Positions 20,809 through 31,851 of a stretch of 64,000 nucleotides of DNA are shown here, piece after piece (the first letter of the stretch is position 1; every line of letters starts with the position of its first letter). This DNA comes from Bretschneidera sinensis (Eukaryota; Streptophyta; Magnoliopsida; Brassicales; Akaniaceae). A model generated the notes under the pieces. That model was not told the origin of the DNA and did no database searches. It saw only the letters and a list, made by a program, of their open reading frames with translations. The stretch spans positions 68,313,501 through 68,377,500 of the forward strand of contig CM043698.1 of assembly GCA_023935145.1 (NCBI GenBank), written 5' to 3'. The translations under genes and the position numbers were made by a program.

Positions 20809-22250
20809 CATGGAATAGGATGTCCGTTGAGCTCCCATTGTCTACCAGGATGCACCTTACTTCGTGGTTAGCCACTAAAAGGGAGACTACCACCGCATCG
20901 TCGTGCGGGAGCTGTACTCCTTCCAAATCGTCATCTATGAAGAAGATTACCAAGCTTGACTTCCTCCGTTTATGAGCACTGCTGAAGGAGGCCACAGTTT
21001 TGGTGTATACTTTACTGCTCTGCCCCGAGCTACCTCCGGCAGCAGGACCTCCATATATCGTTTTGATAATTCTGGTAGCTGCTACCTCTTGGTTCCTCTG
21101 ATTGGGCCCCTCCTGCCCTGGCCTGGGGTTTTTTCGAGGGTCATGTCGCTCTTACTGTGAAAGGAGGGGGTGTCTGGAATCTCCCCTCGACTGGGCGGGC
21201 ACTTCTATTCCCTATGGCCTAGTGAACTCTTTCAAGTGCCCCCAACTGATGAGGGCTTCAATTTGTAGTTTCAGACTATGGCATTCTTTAGTGTCGTGCC
21301 CATGGTTCTTATGGAGTCTGCACCATTTTCTCTGATCCCCGCTGAGGTGTGGGGGCTTGGGAGGCTATTGGAGGACTGACCTGTTTTGAACCTGCATTAG
21401 GACGTTAGTCCTGGATGCCTTGAGAGGTGTGAAGCTATTGAACCGGGTATGGGGCTTGTATCTACTTTCTTGATGAGGCCTCTTGGCCGTTCCTCTATGG
21501 GGGTCAAGTTCTTTCCTCTTTTTCTTTGTCTCTCTTTCCCTTTCTCTTCGAAAAGCTTGATCGTCATCTACCAGCATATACTTCTCGATCGGGGCCAGGA
21601 CCACATTCATATCTTTAGGTGGACACCGAGTGAGTTTAGAGTTAAAGACTCCAAGTCTCAGCTCGTTTTTGAATGCTAGCATTTGGACATTGGGGTCGAG
21701 GTATGAAATTTCCCATGCAACTGTGTTGAACTTGGATATGTAGGCTCGAAGTCTCTCTCCCTAATGTTGGACGATATTGAATAGGCTCTCTGAGGTCTTC
21801 TTCAGCTTCTTGCTGCTGATAAAGTGAGAGGCAAAAGCTTAACTGAGCCCTCTAAAGTTGCTGATATTTCTCGGCTTTAAACGCGAATACCACGTGCCCG
21901 CAGCTTTCTCAAGTGTTAAGGGGAAGGCATGATACATGATCGGATCAAAATATCAATGTAGTGTAATGGTCATCTTGTAATGTTATAGGTGGTCTAGTGG
22001 GTCTGCCAAACCATCATACATTTTGATTTGCGACATTCTGAAGTTGGGTGGAAGTGGGGTCTCGAGGACATCCTACATGAACGGGTCTTGGACATTAAGT
22101 TCATCCAAGATACTGTGGTTTTGATGCTTGAGAGCTCTGTCAATTTTTTCTTCCATTTCTTCGATTCACCTGTCTAGGTTAGGGTTACTTTTAGAGGAGG
22201 AACTTTCTTTAGACCGACTGTAGGGTAGCGAAGGCCCAGTGGTGGAACGG
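20804..22250 (-). mobile_element. Element T, part of gag and protease (Tat-type Ty3)
   Basis: T is the host into which H and C inserted. This piece is bounded by the H LTR on the left and the C LTR on the right. Other T pieces are at 30878-31851 (- strand) and 48322-51664 (+ strand). Confidence 0.85.
20804..22250 (-). pseudogene. Gag and protease start of element T
   Basis: Minus-strand reading gives a decayed gag domain (pieces around MYDGLADPLDHLYN and ENELRLGVF-like FKNELRLGVFNSKL). A basic stretch (RRERERETKKKRKE) and a zinc-finger-like WCRLHKNHGHDTKEC follow. The protease start has the active site VDNGSSTDILF, where NG replaces the usual DSG/DTG or SG context. The protease frame ends at FHDA at the H insertion. 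It continues as FQRMQLKDERL at 48327. Several stops and frameshifts are present. Confidence 0.8.
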
Positions 22251-22440
22251 TGATAGGTGCTTAAATATTCATATTTAAGCCCCCTTATTTACATTTGTTA
22301 GGTCCTTAGTTATGTTAATTTAGTCCATTTTACTTCATTTGTGTGTTTCACATGTTTTTATAGGGTCTTGGAGAAAAAGAAGCATTTTTGGCACCTAAAG
22401 GAAGAAACCTGGAAATCCTGGAGCAGTTTCTAGTCAAAGT

Positions 22441-22550
22441 GTGATCGATCGTACTATTGCATGCGATCGAGCGCACATGCGATCGTGCACCCACAAGAAG
22501 GATATTGCGCAGCACTTGCAATCGAGCGTAAGACACATGCGATTGAGCAC
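22441..22550 (+). repeat. GCGATCGAGCGC motif cluster, C 5' LTR
   Basis: About five variants (ATGCGATCGAGCGCAC best preserved) lie 110-220 bases upstream of the TATA box. Variation is mostly C/T and G/A. Confidence 0.85.
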
Positions 22551-22659
22551 ACATGTACGGGCGTAAACAGTAAAACGGCAGAACTAATTTTGAAAATAGA
22601 GTAGGTTTTGCATTTTTGGAAGTTAGGGTTTCCAGAGCTTTCTAGGATTACTCAAGCCC

Positions 22660-22668
22660 TATAAATAC
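22660..22668 (+). promoter_or_regulatory. TATA box in the C 5' LTR
   Basis: TATAAATAC follows AAGCCC, and matches the D LTR position (39897-39904). It is the probable start region of the C RNA. Confidence 0.65.
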
Positions 22669-23092
22669 ACCTTTAAAGCACACACAAATGAGCACTTCTT
22701 TTATCTTTTACTTTCGCTCGGAGTTGTAAGCTTTGGAGAGGATTGACAACCCATTTCCACAGTATTCTTCGGGTTTTATAGTTTATGTTTAGTTTATGCT
22801 ATGATGTTTATCTTAGACAACATGTGTAACTAACTCTCTATAGGGCTCGATTGAAGCCCTAGTTATGCTTTCCCTTATCTTTGCAATAGCCTTGATTATA
22901 ATGCTTAACTTGATTAATACCTGTGTTTATTCAAGTTCCTCATATGTATATATCTGATCAATATGTGCATGTGGTATAGACTTGTTAGTTAGATCAATTT
23001 GGATGACTGAGTCAGGGGTCTGACATTAGTAACAAAAGATATCCACACCAAATTCTTGGGTTAATCAACATGGGAAACTGGGAGTAGATACC

Positions 23093-23261
23093 ATGCCCTA
23101 GGTCTCATGTGGTTGTCGATTTCCATAAATCTTATGCTTTCTTAAGGAACAACTCAGTAGATACCATGTTGAATCCCTTAAGAAAGAAAAGAGTTAGAGT
23201 AGAGACCATGCCTAACTCGTTGCTTAGGGAAATCAATAGCTTAAGGAGTAGATACCATGCC
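23093..23261 (+). repeat. Four GTAGATACCATG motifs in the C LTR
   Basis: AGTAGATACCATGCC or a one- to two-base variant occurs at 23093, 23155, 23198 and 23247, downstream of the TATA box. Both C LTRs and both D LTRs keep the set. Function is unknown. Confidence 0.85.
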
Positions 23262-23558
23262 CTTAGGTTGACAACCATTAGGTATTCATAAGAAGGCTAG
23301 TGCATTGACCTATTACTCATTGGGAAAGTATGACTAGTGGTGGATATTAAAGCCCTATGTCTTCTTATTATTAATTCACATCAACAGTTATTTTAATCTT
23401 CTTTTATTAAGAAACCGATTCTAAACCGAAATTCACCAATCTCTATGGAGATGATCTTGCATTCGCACACTATACTACTGTTGACCTTGTGCACTTGCAA
23501 GTAAAACTGTATGGTTATTTACTTATTTATTTAGGTAGATAAACTCATAACAAGTTTT

Positions 23559-23575
23559 TGGCACCATTGCCGGGG
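23559..23575 (+). promoter_or_regulatory. Primer-binding site of element C
   Basis: TGGCACCATTGCCGGGG lies six bases after the 5' LTR and matches the tRNA-Asp-like site with two changes. Confidence 0.88.
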
Positions 23576-23741
23576 ATTGCGCTAAATTTCCTTTTAGAAT
23601 TACTTTCGTTTAGTTTAATCATCAATTTTTTATTTTACTTTAATTTTTCTAAAAATTTTAGTTTATGTTCTTCACCTTTATTTTTATTTTCATCAAACCC
23701 TAAACGATTACCTTTCTGTTTCAGGCACATCAAACCCTAAT

Positions 23742-25505
23742 CAAACTTTCTGTGATACTTCTGATCGATCGCAACCTTTTGTGCGATCGAGTGCAATTAG
23801 GGCAGAGAGTTACCCGAGCAGAAAAGTTAAACTGTTGCACTGAAGCTGGTTTACCTGATTTATGCACAGACTTCGATCTTGACATCCAACATTCTTTCCC
23901 CTCGATCCCGAGCTTGAGCGGACCATCCGACAAAGGCTTAGGAACAACTTCGAGGAGAACGAAGAAGAATTCGAGAACGAAGCACCAATGGTGGAGCAAC
24001 TCGAAAACCAGCAACCACCTGCAAGAGTACCAATGAAGCAGTCCTTTATCCCATGGAACCTTGATCAGCCATCATGTATCGCTTATCAGCTTAAGGCGAA
24101 AGGTAACTATTACATATCTCCGCAAATATTGAGTGCCTTGACTCACTTTAGGGGTACACCTAATGAAGATCCACACCTACACCTTCGGGAGTTCTTCGAT
24201 CTTTGCAAGTTTCAACAAATCCGAGGCCTAGACCAAGAAGGAATAAGGTTAATTCTGTTCCCATTTTCCTTAAAAGATAATGCTAAACTATGGTACAATT
24301 CTTTGAATGCTGTTTCTATCCACACTTGGGAGGAGTTAGCTAGCAAATTCCTAAATAAGTTTTTTCCAGCCCAAAAGACGAGATAGATGAGGAAGGATAT
24401 CCAGTCCTTCCAACAAAAGGATGGAGACCTATTCTTCGAAGTATGGGGACACTTCAACGAACTGCTACTCAAATGCCCACATCACAACCTGCCTCAAGAT
24501 GAATTGGTACAATCCTTTTATGAAGGTTTGAATGATACTAACAAAAGTATTGTTGATTCAGGTTGTGGAGGAGTGTTGATGGAGAAAAGTAGTGAAGAAG
24601 TTATGAAGCTCTTCGAAACCTTAAGTGAACACACTCAATAGTTCTCCTTTCGAGGTAGACATGTAACCAAGGGTAAGGGTGTGTATGAGGTAAATCTGAA
24701 TGGAGGATCTTCTCCTCAAATAGTTGCTGTGGAAAGGAAACTAGACTTATTGATAAAAGCCATGGCTGCTCAAAATGCCTAATCAAATCCACTAGCTACA
24801 CCACTCCAGGTATGTGCAATATGTTCCCAATGTGATCATAATACTGATACATGTCCATTGTATTCATCTGCAGATCCGGAACAAGCAAATTACGTAGGAC
24901 CAAACAACTATCCGCCAAGGAACAATCCATATGCAAACACCTACAACCCTGGATGGCGGAATCACCCAAATTTTTCTTGGAGCAATAATCAGAACCAGCA
25001 AGGGCAGCAAAGAAACTCACAGCCAGCAGCCCACTCAGTTCCTGAAACAAAGGAAAGTAACCTAGAAAGTCTTGTGAGGCAATTGGAAACTCAACAACAA
25101 CAGATGATGACCTCACAAGAACAGTTCATGACCGAGGAAAGGCAATTTCGGACTGAGATAAGACAAATCACTGCGAAACATGAACAAGCCATTCAAAGAC
25201 TAGAGGTTCAAATGGGGCAACTGGCTAAGGAACTAAGTGGAAGAAAGCAAGGTGAGCTTCCAGCCCAACCTATACCTAATCCAAGAGGACATCAGCAACT
25301 GAATGCCGTGATAACTCTAAGAAATGGTAAGATCATAGGATTTGATGAACCTGCAAAAGCATCTCCAGACAAAGTAACCACACCCAAAGTAAGTAAAATG
25401 GAGAAATGAAATGCACCACCTTTCCCTCAAAGGTTAGTAAAGCCAAAGCAAGAAAATAAATTGCTTGATATTTTTGAAACTTTGAGAAAAGTAGAGATTA
25501 ATATT
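23742..25505 (+). pseudogene. Gag of element C
   Basis: The leader and N-terminus hold two more GCGATCGAGTGC motifs (23763-23797). The gag domain reads MKQSFIPWNLDQPSCIAYQ, THFRGTPNEDPHLHLREF, LFPFSLKDNAKLWYNSL and FFPAQKTR. A stop follows at 24384. The frame continues through SFYEGLND and CGGVLMEKSSEE, then a zinc knuckle CAICSQCDHNTDTC (C-x2-C-x4-H-x4-C, intact). NTYNPGWRNHPNFSW, a long Gln/Glu-rich coiled-coil-like region and NAVITLRNGK come next. A frameshift near 23990 and at least three stops make it non-functional. Confidence 0.85.
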
Positions 25506-25509
25506 AGAT

Positions 25510-26343
25510 GCCATTAAACAAATTCCTGCGTATGTTAAATTTCTGAAAGATTGTTGCACTAACAAAAGGAAGTTCCAAGAGCATGAGACGGTAGCCTTAA
25601 CCGAAGAGGTAAGTGTTGTGCTTTTAAGAAAATTACCACCTAAACTAAAAGATCCGGGTAATTTTACTATTCTTTCCAGGCTAGGTGACCAGCTATTCGA
25701 GCATGCACTATTGGATCTAGAAACGAGTGTCAACCTGCTGCCATACAGTGTATACGAGACACTAGGGTTGGGGGAGCTTCAACCAACCTCTGTCACTTTG
25801 CAATTGGCTGATAGAATCATCAAAATATCGAGAGATATCTTTAAAGATGTGTTGGTAAGAGTAGGTAAATTTATTATACCTGCTGATTTTATAGTATTAG
25901 ATATGGAAGAGTGTACTATGCCATTACCTCTCTCCATTATCCTAGGACGCCCCTTTATGATAATTGCTGACACTAATATTAGTGTAAAAAGGGGCATTGT
26001 CACTATGAAAGTAAATAATGAGGAGATAGAATTTAAAATATTTAATACATTAAAATCAACCAATGATGATAATGAATATTCTAATGTGAGCTTCATGCAA
26101 GGTGTTGTTAAGAAAGTTTCTCAGGTCCATCAAAACACTACTACATTGGAGACCTTCCCCAACCATGATGACATCAGATTGGATATTAGGCCAGAGGATG
26201 ACGATGTGATTAAAGACGTTAATAAAGTTGTACACCTCCTCAAGAACACATCACAGCTCCAAGTAAGTATAATCCTCGAGTTGAAGATATTGGACTTACT
26301 ACTACTGTTTTTCCTTATTTTATTAACCAGGTACCAAGATTGA
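25510..26343 (+). pseudogene. Aspartic protease of element C
   Basis: The frame opens at AIKQIPAYVKFLKDCC and includes the active-site region ALLDLETSVNLLPYS. Glu replaces Gly after the catalytic Asp-Leu, which should inactivate the enzyme. The flap side (ISRDIFKDVLVRVGKF) and IILGRPFMI are present. After about residue 150 it enters an acidic linker, ends at 26343, and runs into the post-integrase leader. The whole RT-integrase segment is therefore missing. Confidence 0.83.
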
Positions 26344-26551
26344 AGATGCAACAGTTGTCAAAGGCACTTAAACCACTTAATGTGGGCTATAAGTGCCCCC
26401 TTCAATGGGAGTAGCACTGTATAAAGATAGCGCTTAAGACAGTTCACATTTGCCAATCATGTAGCTCAAGCGTCTCTACTGAGGTTAGTGGTACTGAGGC
26501 CACTAACACATGGTAAGGTTGTATTGTTCTTGCGTTATTATTCTGGCCTAG

Positions 26552-27020
26552 GTGAGTTTTTATTTTTGTCCATGCACATTGCTTGCGACCGAGTGCACTA
26601 TTTAGTGTGTTCGAGCGTAAAAGTGCGATTGAGCGCAAGCTATTGCGATCGAGCGCACTCGTGACAGAGACTCATGTGCTTACTTTAAAACAACCTACTT
26701 TCACTCACTCACTCACACTCTCTGTCACTCACACTATTCCATCCGTAATACACCACTCTCACTCTTGTTATCACTCCTTCACTCACCACGAAATCATCAC
26801 TAATCACTCACTCACCACCAACCACCACTCACATAACACAACGTACACTGGCCAGAGCATCGACCACCACACTCTGCCACCAATTCGTGATTACCGGTGT
26901 GCTTACCCAACATATTTTTAATCACACAATCACCCACAATCACATTCATTATTTCCTTTTCCTAATTCATTGCATACATACTATATTGTTTGGGTGAGTA
27001 AATGTATTCTGGTTATGCAG
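26552..27020 (+). other. Candidate intron upstream of the PTP ORF (element C)
   Basis: A donor-like CCTAG|GTGAGT and acceptor-like TATGCAG|GAGG match the positions of the candidate intron in A (4262-4751). Lengths are similar (469 and 490 bases). Inference only. Confidence 0.4.
26583..26660 (+). repeat. GCGATCGAGCGC motif cluster 1, C leader
   Basis: Four variants ending in TTGCGATCGAGCGCAC. It matches cluster 1 of A in position. Confidence 0.82.
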
Positions 27021-27101
27021 GAGGGTAGAAACAAATTCAAACATCACATACCATAGCTTGTTCTGTTGACACCCACAAGTTGTTCGATGAAAGGACTGAC
27101 C

Positions 27102-27185
27102 GTGTGCGATCAAGAGCAAGGCACTTGAGATCGAGCGCATAGTCTAGTGTACGATCGAGCGCACATATTCAAGATCGATCGCAAA
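27102..27185 (+). repeat. GCGATCGAGCGC motif cluster 2, C leader
   Basis: Four variants including GTACGATCGAGCGCAC and a final GATCGATCGCAAA, placed directly before the PTP start as in A. Confidence 0.82.
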
Positions 27186-27207
27186 TTTGACAGAAACTAG
27201 GATCAAC

Positions 27208-28304
27208 ATGTCAAAGCAAACCGCTTCCACCTTTCGTGCCTCGAGCAGCCATACCCAGATATCCCGGCCAAGCATAGAGCAGAGAGAACTCTTATTCGAG
27301 ACCACTTTCGCCATCGATGACGTATTCAAGCATTTAAACACCGGGGGTTGAAGAGGCTCTTTAAACCAGTCTGTTCGACTATTTACACCCAGCTAGTAGT
27401 CCAATTCTATGAGAGTATATCTTTTGACTGCAGCAAACCGGGAGTACTGACTTCCTCAGTCTAGGGCATATCCATTGAGGTGACTAGTGGCGACATAGCC
27501 ACTACTCTTCACTGCTGTGATGAGTCCCCTCCGGAGGACACTGATATCGAGGAACAGCTGGACTCTTTTGACCTATCCACGATTATTGAGGATATGTGCA
27601 CTGGTCAATACGCCGACAGACACAACAACGTAGCAAGCCAGTCAAGGTTGCCTCCACGCCTTTGGCTCGTAGATACCATCATTCAGCGCAACGTATGCCT
27701 ATTGGGGCACAAGACACAGCGGTGAGACCAGTTTCTATAGACCTTGTATGCCTTCCATAGAGGCCACTGGTACTCTATCCCTGCTGTTATTTGGAGCCAG
27801 CTGTATAAATTCTGGGATCATGTTCATGGCCGTCAGACCACCACGGCCAATGTATGGGGCCTCATTTTCCCGTTCCTGCTCTCCTATATACTCAAGAAGA
27901 AAGGGATTAAGGAGACCACTAGTGACGGACCAGTGCGAGAGCATCCTTTCTTCGGGAAGGCTCAATGGACACATAGTTTCTCGCACATGCCTTGAGGACT
28001 CCCAACCCCTGCACCTGCAGCTGAGAGGGTTGAGGAGGATTATATAGAGACTGAGACCCCTGCAGTTAGCCCATTGCGAGAGGAAGACTACCCAGATATA
28101 GGACCCACAGAGGCCCAGCACTTTCTCGCTGAGTTGTCCTCTTTCCGCAGTGAGGTCTCTGCAGCCACAACCCTCGTGCACCAGTGCATAGATGGTTTGG
28201 AGGCACAATTTGCACAGCCGGAGGCGATGTTACAGACCATCCTTGACTGCCTAACTCCGAAACTCGGGAGCTATTTGACCGTACCACCTGATGATCAACA
28301 GTGA
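27208..28304 (+). pseudogene. PTP ORF of element C
   Basis: This is the best single-piece view of the post-pol protein in this family. ATG 27208 (MSKQTASTF) leads to IEQRELLFETTFAIDDVF, then a frameshift near 27345. The rest reads CSTIYTQLVVQFYESIS-like sequence, EVTSGDIATTLHC, PPRLWLVDTIIQRN, FHRGHWYSIPAVIW, WDHVHGRQTTTAN and FPFLLSYIL. A C-terminal helical segment (FLAELSSFRSEVSAATTLVH) ends at TGA 28302-28304. It resembles the 'putative plant transposon protein' family of Athila-type ORFs. The function of that family is unknown; it sits where retroviruses carry env, but I see no signal peptide or membrane segment. Confidence 0.8.
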
Positions 28305-28315
28305 GAGGATACCCC

Positions 28316-28370
28316 GTCTGGCTGAAGACGTTAAACTTAGCGTTCATGGGAGGCACCCCAAAGCATATCT
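28316..28370 (+). promoter_or_regulatory. Conserved post-coding box, element C
   Basis: GGCTGAAGACG, TTAAACTTAGCG and CATGGGAGGCACCCC follow 12 bases after the PTP stop. It is the same box as in A, B, D and E. Confidence 0.78.
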
Positions 28371-29699
28371 TTTTTAATAGTTTATTTTATTTTATTATTA
28401 GTATTTCATATTTTACTTTTTTGTAGCTGTTTATTATTACTTGTTTTCCATTTTATGTTTGTTTGTCTTTCTTTTTCAAGGACAGAGTGAGTGCATCCAG
28501 TTGAAGTTTGAGGGTATGCTACGAGCCATGCCAGCCATATCGTTCTCCATCTCCCAGGTTAGCTCTTTCCATGCTATTCACACATTGGAGACAATGTGCA
28601 ATTTAAGTTTGGGGGTATGGGGACACACTCACACACACACTATGTCCCATTTTTTTGTTTTTATAGATAAATGTATGTTCATTCTGTTCCAATAAAATTC
28701 TGGGTGATCTAAACAAAGAATATGATTTGACTTCATAAGTGAGCTTAAAACTTTGAACATATAGGCCAATAAATAAGTTTTGAACATAGATCATTTATTT
28801 TTAAGCATCTAAGGATTCATAAGTTTGACCTAAGCTATCACGAGCACATTAGCATATAATTGTGTGGGGTATGACATATAATTTTGATTCGTATGTTTCT
28901 TTTGCTTGACTGTGATCCAGATGACCTATTAGATTAACATTTTGGCATAAGAAAATAGAAAAAAGTTTATTAGTGCTAAAAAAATGCTCCTAATGATCAA
29001 TAAAACAAACTTTCCACTGAGTAATTGGCCCTCTTGCCTCAGTAAGCAGTGAGTGTCACGTCAAAAGGTTGAAAATTTTTTGCTCATAAAGATCATTAAA
29101 AAGAAATTTTTGCTGAGTAACTGACCCTCTTGCCTCAGTAAGTAGTGAGTGTCACGTCAAAAGGTGGAAATTCTGATTGGAAGCATTAAGACCAGTTAGT
29201 TTTGTAGCCTTTTTTACTCGAGTTAGTAAGTTCTTAGGGGTGTCTTTACATCTAATGCCCTAAAACCATATGGTTTTGGAGTTATTGGCTAAACGCTCGT
29301 TACATGAGTCAAATAGAAAGCTTAAGGGAATTAACTTGGCAAAAATCTCACAAATAAAAGAAAATAAAAGAAAATCTATGCCATCTTTATTGATTCTAAT
29401 AGGAAATTTAGTGAATCTTGAGTCATCGAAACACTACACATTAGAATTATTTGGAAACCTAATCTTTTATGTGCTAGTTCACCACACATTAAAGTCAAAC
29501 TTGTGATGTCTTAAACTGCCTCATGAAAGTGATTTGCGTTCAAAGCTCTTATTCATTGCAAAGATATGTTTATATTTGTTAAGCTTGCTCATGAATGCGC
29601 ATCATAAATTTGTGTGAAAACCTAAAATTTTTGTGGACATTATGAATATTGGATCTATCTATGTGTCGTTATTTTTTCGTTTTAGTTTTTAGTTTTGTA
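28371..29699 (+). other. 3'UTR of element C
   Basis: This 1.3-kb non-coding stretch contains two extra polypurine-like tracts AAGTTTGGGGG or variants (28504-28514 mutated, 28605-28615), each at matching places in D. A small CACACA run follows at about 28625. Frames here are short and not conserved. Confidence 0.7.
29011..29170 (+). repeat. Duplicated hairpin unit in the C 3'UTR
   Basis: CACTGAGTAA...TTGCCTCAGTAAGCAGTGAG can fold on ACTGAG/CTCAGT. The unit with its tail GTGTCACGTCAAAAGGT occurs twice. A also has two copies; D and E have one. Confidence 0.75.
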
Positions 29700-29735
29700 T
29701 TGCTAAGGGACTAGCAATATGTAAGTTTGGGGGTG
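29700..29735 (+). promoter_or_regulatory. Stem-loop and polypurine tract, element C
   Basis: TTGCTA-AGGGAC-TAGCAA (29700-29717) is followed by TAAGTTTGGGGGTG, which abuts the 3' LTR. The tract is the expected plus-strand primer. Confidence 0.85.
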
Positions 29736-30877
29736 TGATAAGTGCTTAAATATTCATATTTAAGCCTCTTTATTTACATTTGTTAGGTCCTTAGTTATGT
29801 TAATTTAGTCTATTTTACTTCATTTGTGTGTTTCACATGTTTTTATAGGGTTTTGGAGAAAAAGAAGCATTTTTGGCACCTAAAGGAAGAAATCTGGAAA
29901 TCTTGGAGCGGCTTCTGGTCAAAATGCGATCGATCGCACTATTGTACAAGAAGGATCGAGCACAGCACTTACGATCGAGCGCAAGACGCATGAGATCGAG
30001 CGCACATGTACGGGCGTGAACAGTAAAACGGTAAAAACAATTTTGAAAATAGAGCAGGTTTTGCGTTTTTGGAAGTTAGGGTTTCCAGAGCCTTTTAGGA
30101 TTACTCAAGCCCTATAAATATACCTGTAAAGCACACACAAAGGAGCACTTCTTTTATCTTTTACTTTCGCTCGGAGTTGTAAGCTTTGGAGAGGATTAAC
30201 AACCAATCTCCACAGTATTCTTCGGGTTTTATAGTTTATATTTAGTTTATGCTATGATGTTTATCTTAGACAGCATGTGTAACTAACTCTCTATAGGGCT
30301 CGATTGAAGCCCTAGTTATGCTTTTCCATAGATACATTCATTGATTATCTTTGCAATAGCCTTGATTATAATGCTTAACTTGATTAATACCTGTGTTTAT
30401 TTAAATTCCTCATATGTATATGTCTGATCAATATGTGCATGTGGCATGGACTTGTTAGTTAGATTAATTTGGATGACTGATTCCTAGGTCTGACATTAGT
30501 AACAAAATATATCCATACCAGATTCTTGGGTTAATCAACATGGAAAACCGGGAGTAGATACCATGCCTTAGGTCTTATATGGTTGTCGATTTCCATAAAT
30601 CTTATGCTTTCTTAAGGAACAACTCAGTAGATACCATGTTGAATCCCTTAAGAAAGAAAAGAGTTAGAGTAGATACCATGCCTAACTCGTTGCTTAAGGA
30701 AATTAATAGCTTAAGGAGTAGATACCATGCCCTTAGGTTGATAACCATTAGGTATTCATAGGAAAGCTAGTGCATTGACCTATTACTCATTGGGAAAGTA
30801 TGACTAGTGGTGGATATCAAAGTCCTATGTCTCATTATTATTAATTCATATTCAACAGTTATTTTAATCTTCTTTTA
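29736..30877 (+). repeat. 3' LTR of element C (3'-truncated)
   Basis: It matches 22251-23552 from TGATAAGTGC up to the phrase TTTTAATCTTCTTTTA, with its own motif cluster (29924-30008) and TATA box (30113-30120). It lacks the final 150 bases or so. The next bases, AACGA, resemble the left flank AACGG. Confidence 0.9.
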
Positions 30878-31319
30878 AACGACTATTGGTCGGATCCTCA
30901 CTACCAGAGGATTCCATTCATCTGGGAATTTGGTGAGGAAGAGGAGAGGGTTGTCGGCCCCCATTTCAGACTTCGACAGCCAGGTTGGCTATCAATCGGG
31001 AAAGTTCTTGGAACTGGGCTTGGGTCACCGGGACGGTCAGGCGATCTGTGGTTTCTTTTTCGGGATTGGAGGAATCAGTCCTCGAGTGGTGAGGGCGCTG
31101 TTCTCTGACGGGAGGTCGCCTGCTCGACCTAGGGGTGACATGCTCGGATATCATGAGGAATCTTGACCTAGATTGTTAGCTTTGGGTATGGCTCTAGATG
31201 GGGGCAAAGCATGCCATAGAGGCTCCCTTGCTAGCTTTTTTCATGGTATTTCTCGGTGGCATGACAACGGATGAGTTCTTTATATTTCTTCGCTTTTATT
31301 GTTTACGAGAGATGGTGGT
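30878..31319 (-). pseudogene. Gag N-terminus and leader of element T
   Basis: The minus strand has a short basic, proline-rich gag start (ISEHVTPRSSRRPPVREQ) followed by VTQAQFQELSRLIANLAVEV. This is the style of Tat-lineage gag N-termini. It ends at the C insertion. The plus-strand frame at 31198-31425 overlaps the leader and is rejected. Confidence 0.65.
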
Positions 31320-31337
31320 TTCCCATGGACAACACCA
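31320..31337 (-). promoter_or_regulatory. Primer-binding site of element T (decayed)
   Basis: The minus strand reads TGGTGTTGTCCATGGGAA, similar to the ATTGGCGCCGTCTGTGGGAA site common in Tat-lineage elements. It lies a few bases inside the LTR end. Confidence 0.65.
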
Positions 31338-31343
31338 ATCTAT

Positions 31344-31851
31344 TGATGCCGAGGGATCATTGTTGACTCGGGGTCAACTCCTTAGGATCTGTACAAGTAT
31401 AATGGATGAACTAGAGAGTCCATAGAGGGAGAGGAGGGGGAGGCCTTCGAGGACGCTCAGACGCTCTAGTCAAGACGAGAGCTCCAGAAAGGGGAGGGAG
31501 CTAATTTGTGTAATGAATTTGTGATGAATGGAGAATATATCTTGAATCTACATACCTTTGGTCATTTATAGTCTTCTGAGGTGAAGTCGATCACGTGAGA
31601 GGGATGGCTCCATCCTTGTGATCCTATGCTTTTGCAGTGAAGTCTCAGTCACGTGCTCAGACAATATTGTGTTCAAGCATGGTTTGGTCCATTAATTGCG
31701 CTTTAACGTGGCGATTGCATGATTTGTTCATTCCAAGTGTATTTTGTTGTGAGACAGAAGCTGGACAAGTGTCAACAGCTTATTGGTGATGGGCGGCTCC
31801 ATGTGTCGATGGTCTATTGGCCGAGGGTATTGTGGGCTCCATCAGGCATCA
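31344..31851 (-). repeat. 5' LTR of element T
   Basis: A 508-bp segment with perfect inverted ends, TGATGCC and GGCATCA. Inside is a TATA-like box (CTATAAAT on the minus strand at 31564-31572). It is placed between copia K and the T primer site. The T 3' LTR was not found, so length and ends rest on the inverted termini and the primer site. Confidence 0.75.

Larger units (their letters stand above)
22251..23552 (+). repeat. 5' LTR of element C
   Basis: It begins TGATAGGTGCTTAAATATTC and ends CTCATAACA. It contains the GCGATCGAGCGC cluster, a TATA box and four GTAGATACCATG motifs. A 60-codon frame at 23109-23291 lies across the last; it is not kept in the related D LTR, so I do not call it a gene. 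Confidence 0.9.
26344..27207 (+). other. Leader before the PTP ORF of element C
   Basis: It is homologous to 4034-4938 of A: the phrase GAGGTTAGTGGTACTGAGGC is shared, then a motif cluster, a CACT-rich tract (about 26697-26935), a second cluster and the PTP start. It holds no supported gene; the 26583-26921 frame is compositional. Confidence 0.7.
22251..30877 (+). mobile_element. Element C: non-autonomous Athila-type element with gag, protease and PTP
   Basis: C has a 5' LTR, tRNA-Asp-like primer site, gag, protease, leader, PTP ORF, conserved box, 3'UTR, polypurine tract and a 3' LTR lacking its last 150 bases or so. RT, RNase H and integrase are missing: the protease runs straight into the leader. 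It is inserted in T gag; flanks are AACGG (left) and AACGA (right), probably a duplication with one mutation. Confidence 0.9.

Noticed and set aside
23109..23291. 60-codon frame in the C 5' LTR, repeated at 30579-30761
   Set aside because: It is conserved only because the two LTRs are recent twins. The related D LTR breaks the frame.
31198..31425. Plus-strand 75-codon frame
   Set aside because: It lies over the T primer site and LTR end, opposite to T, with no similarity I can recognise.
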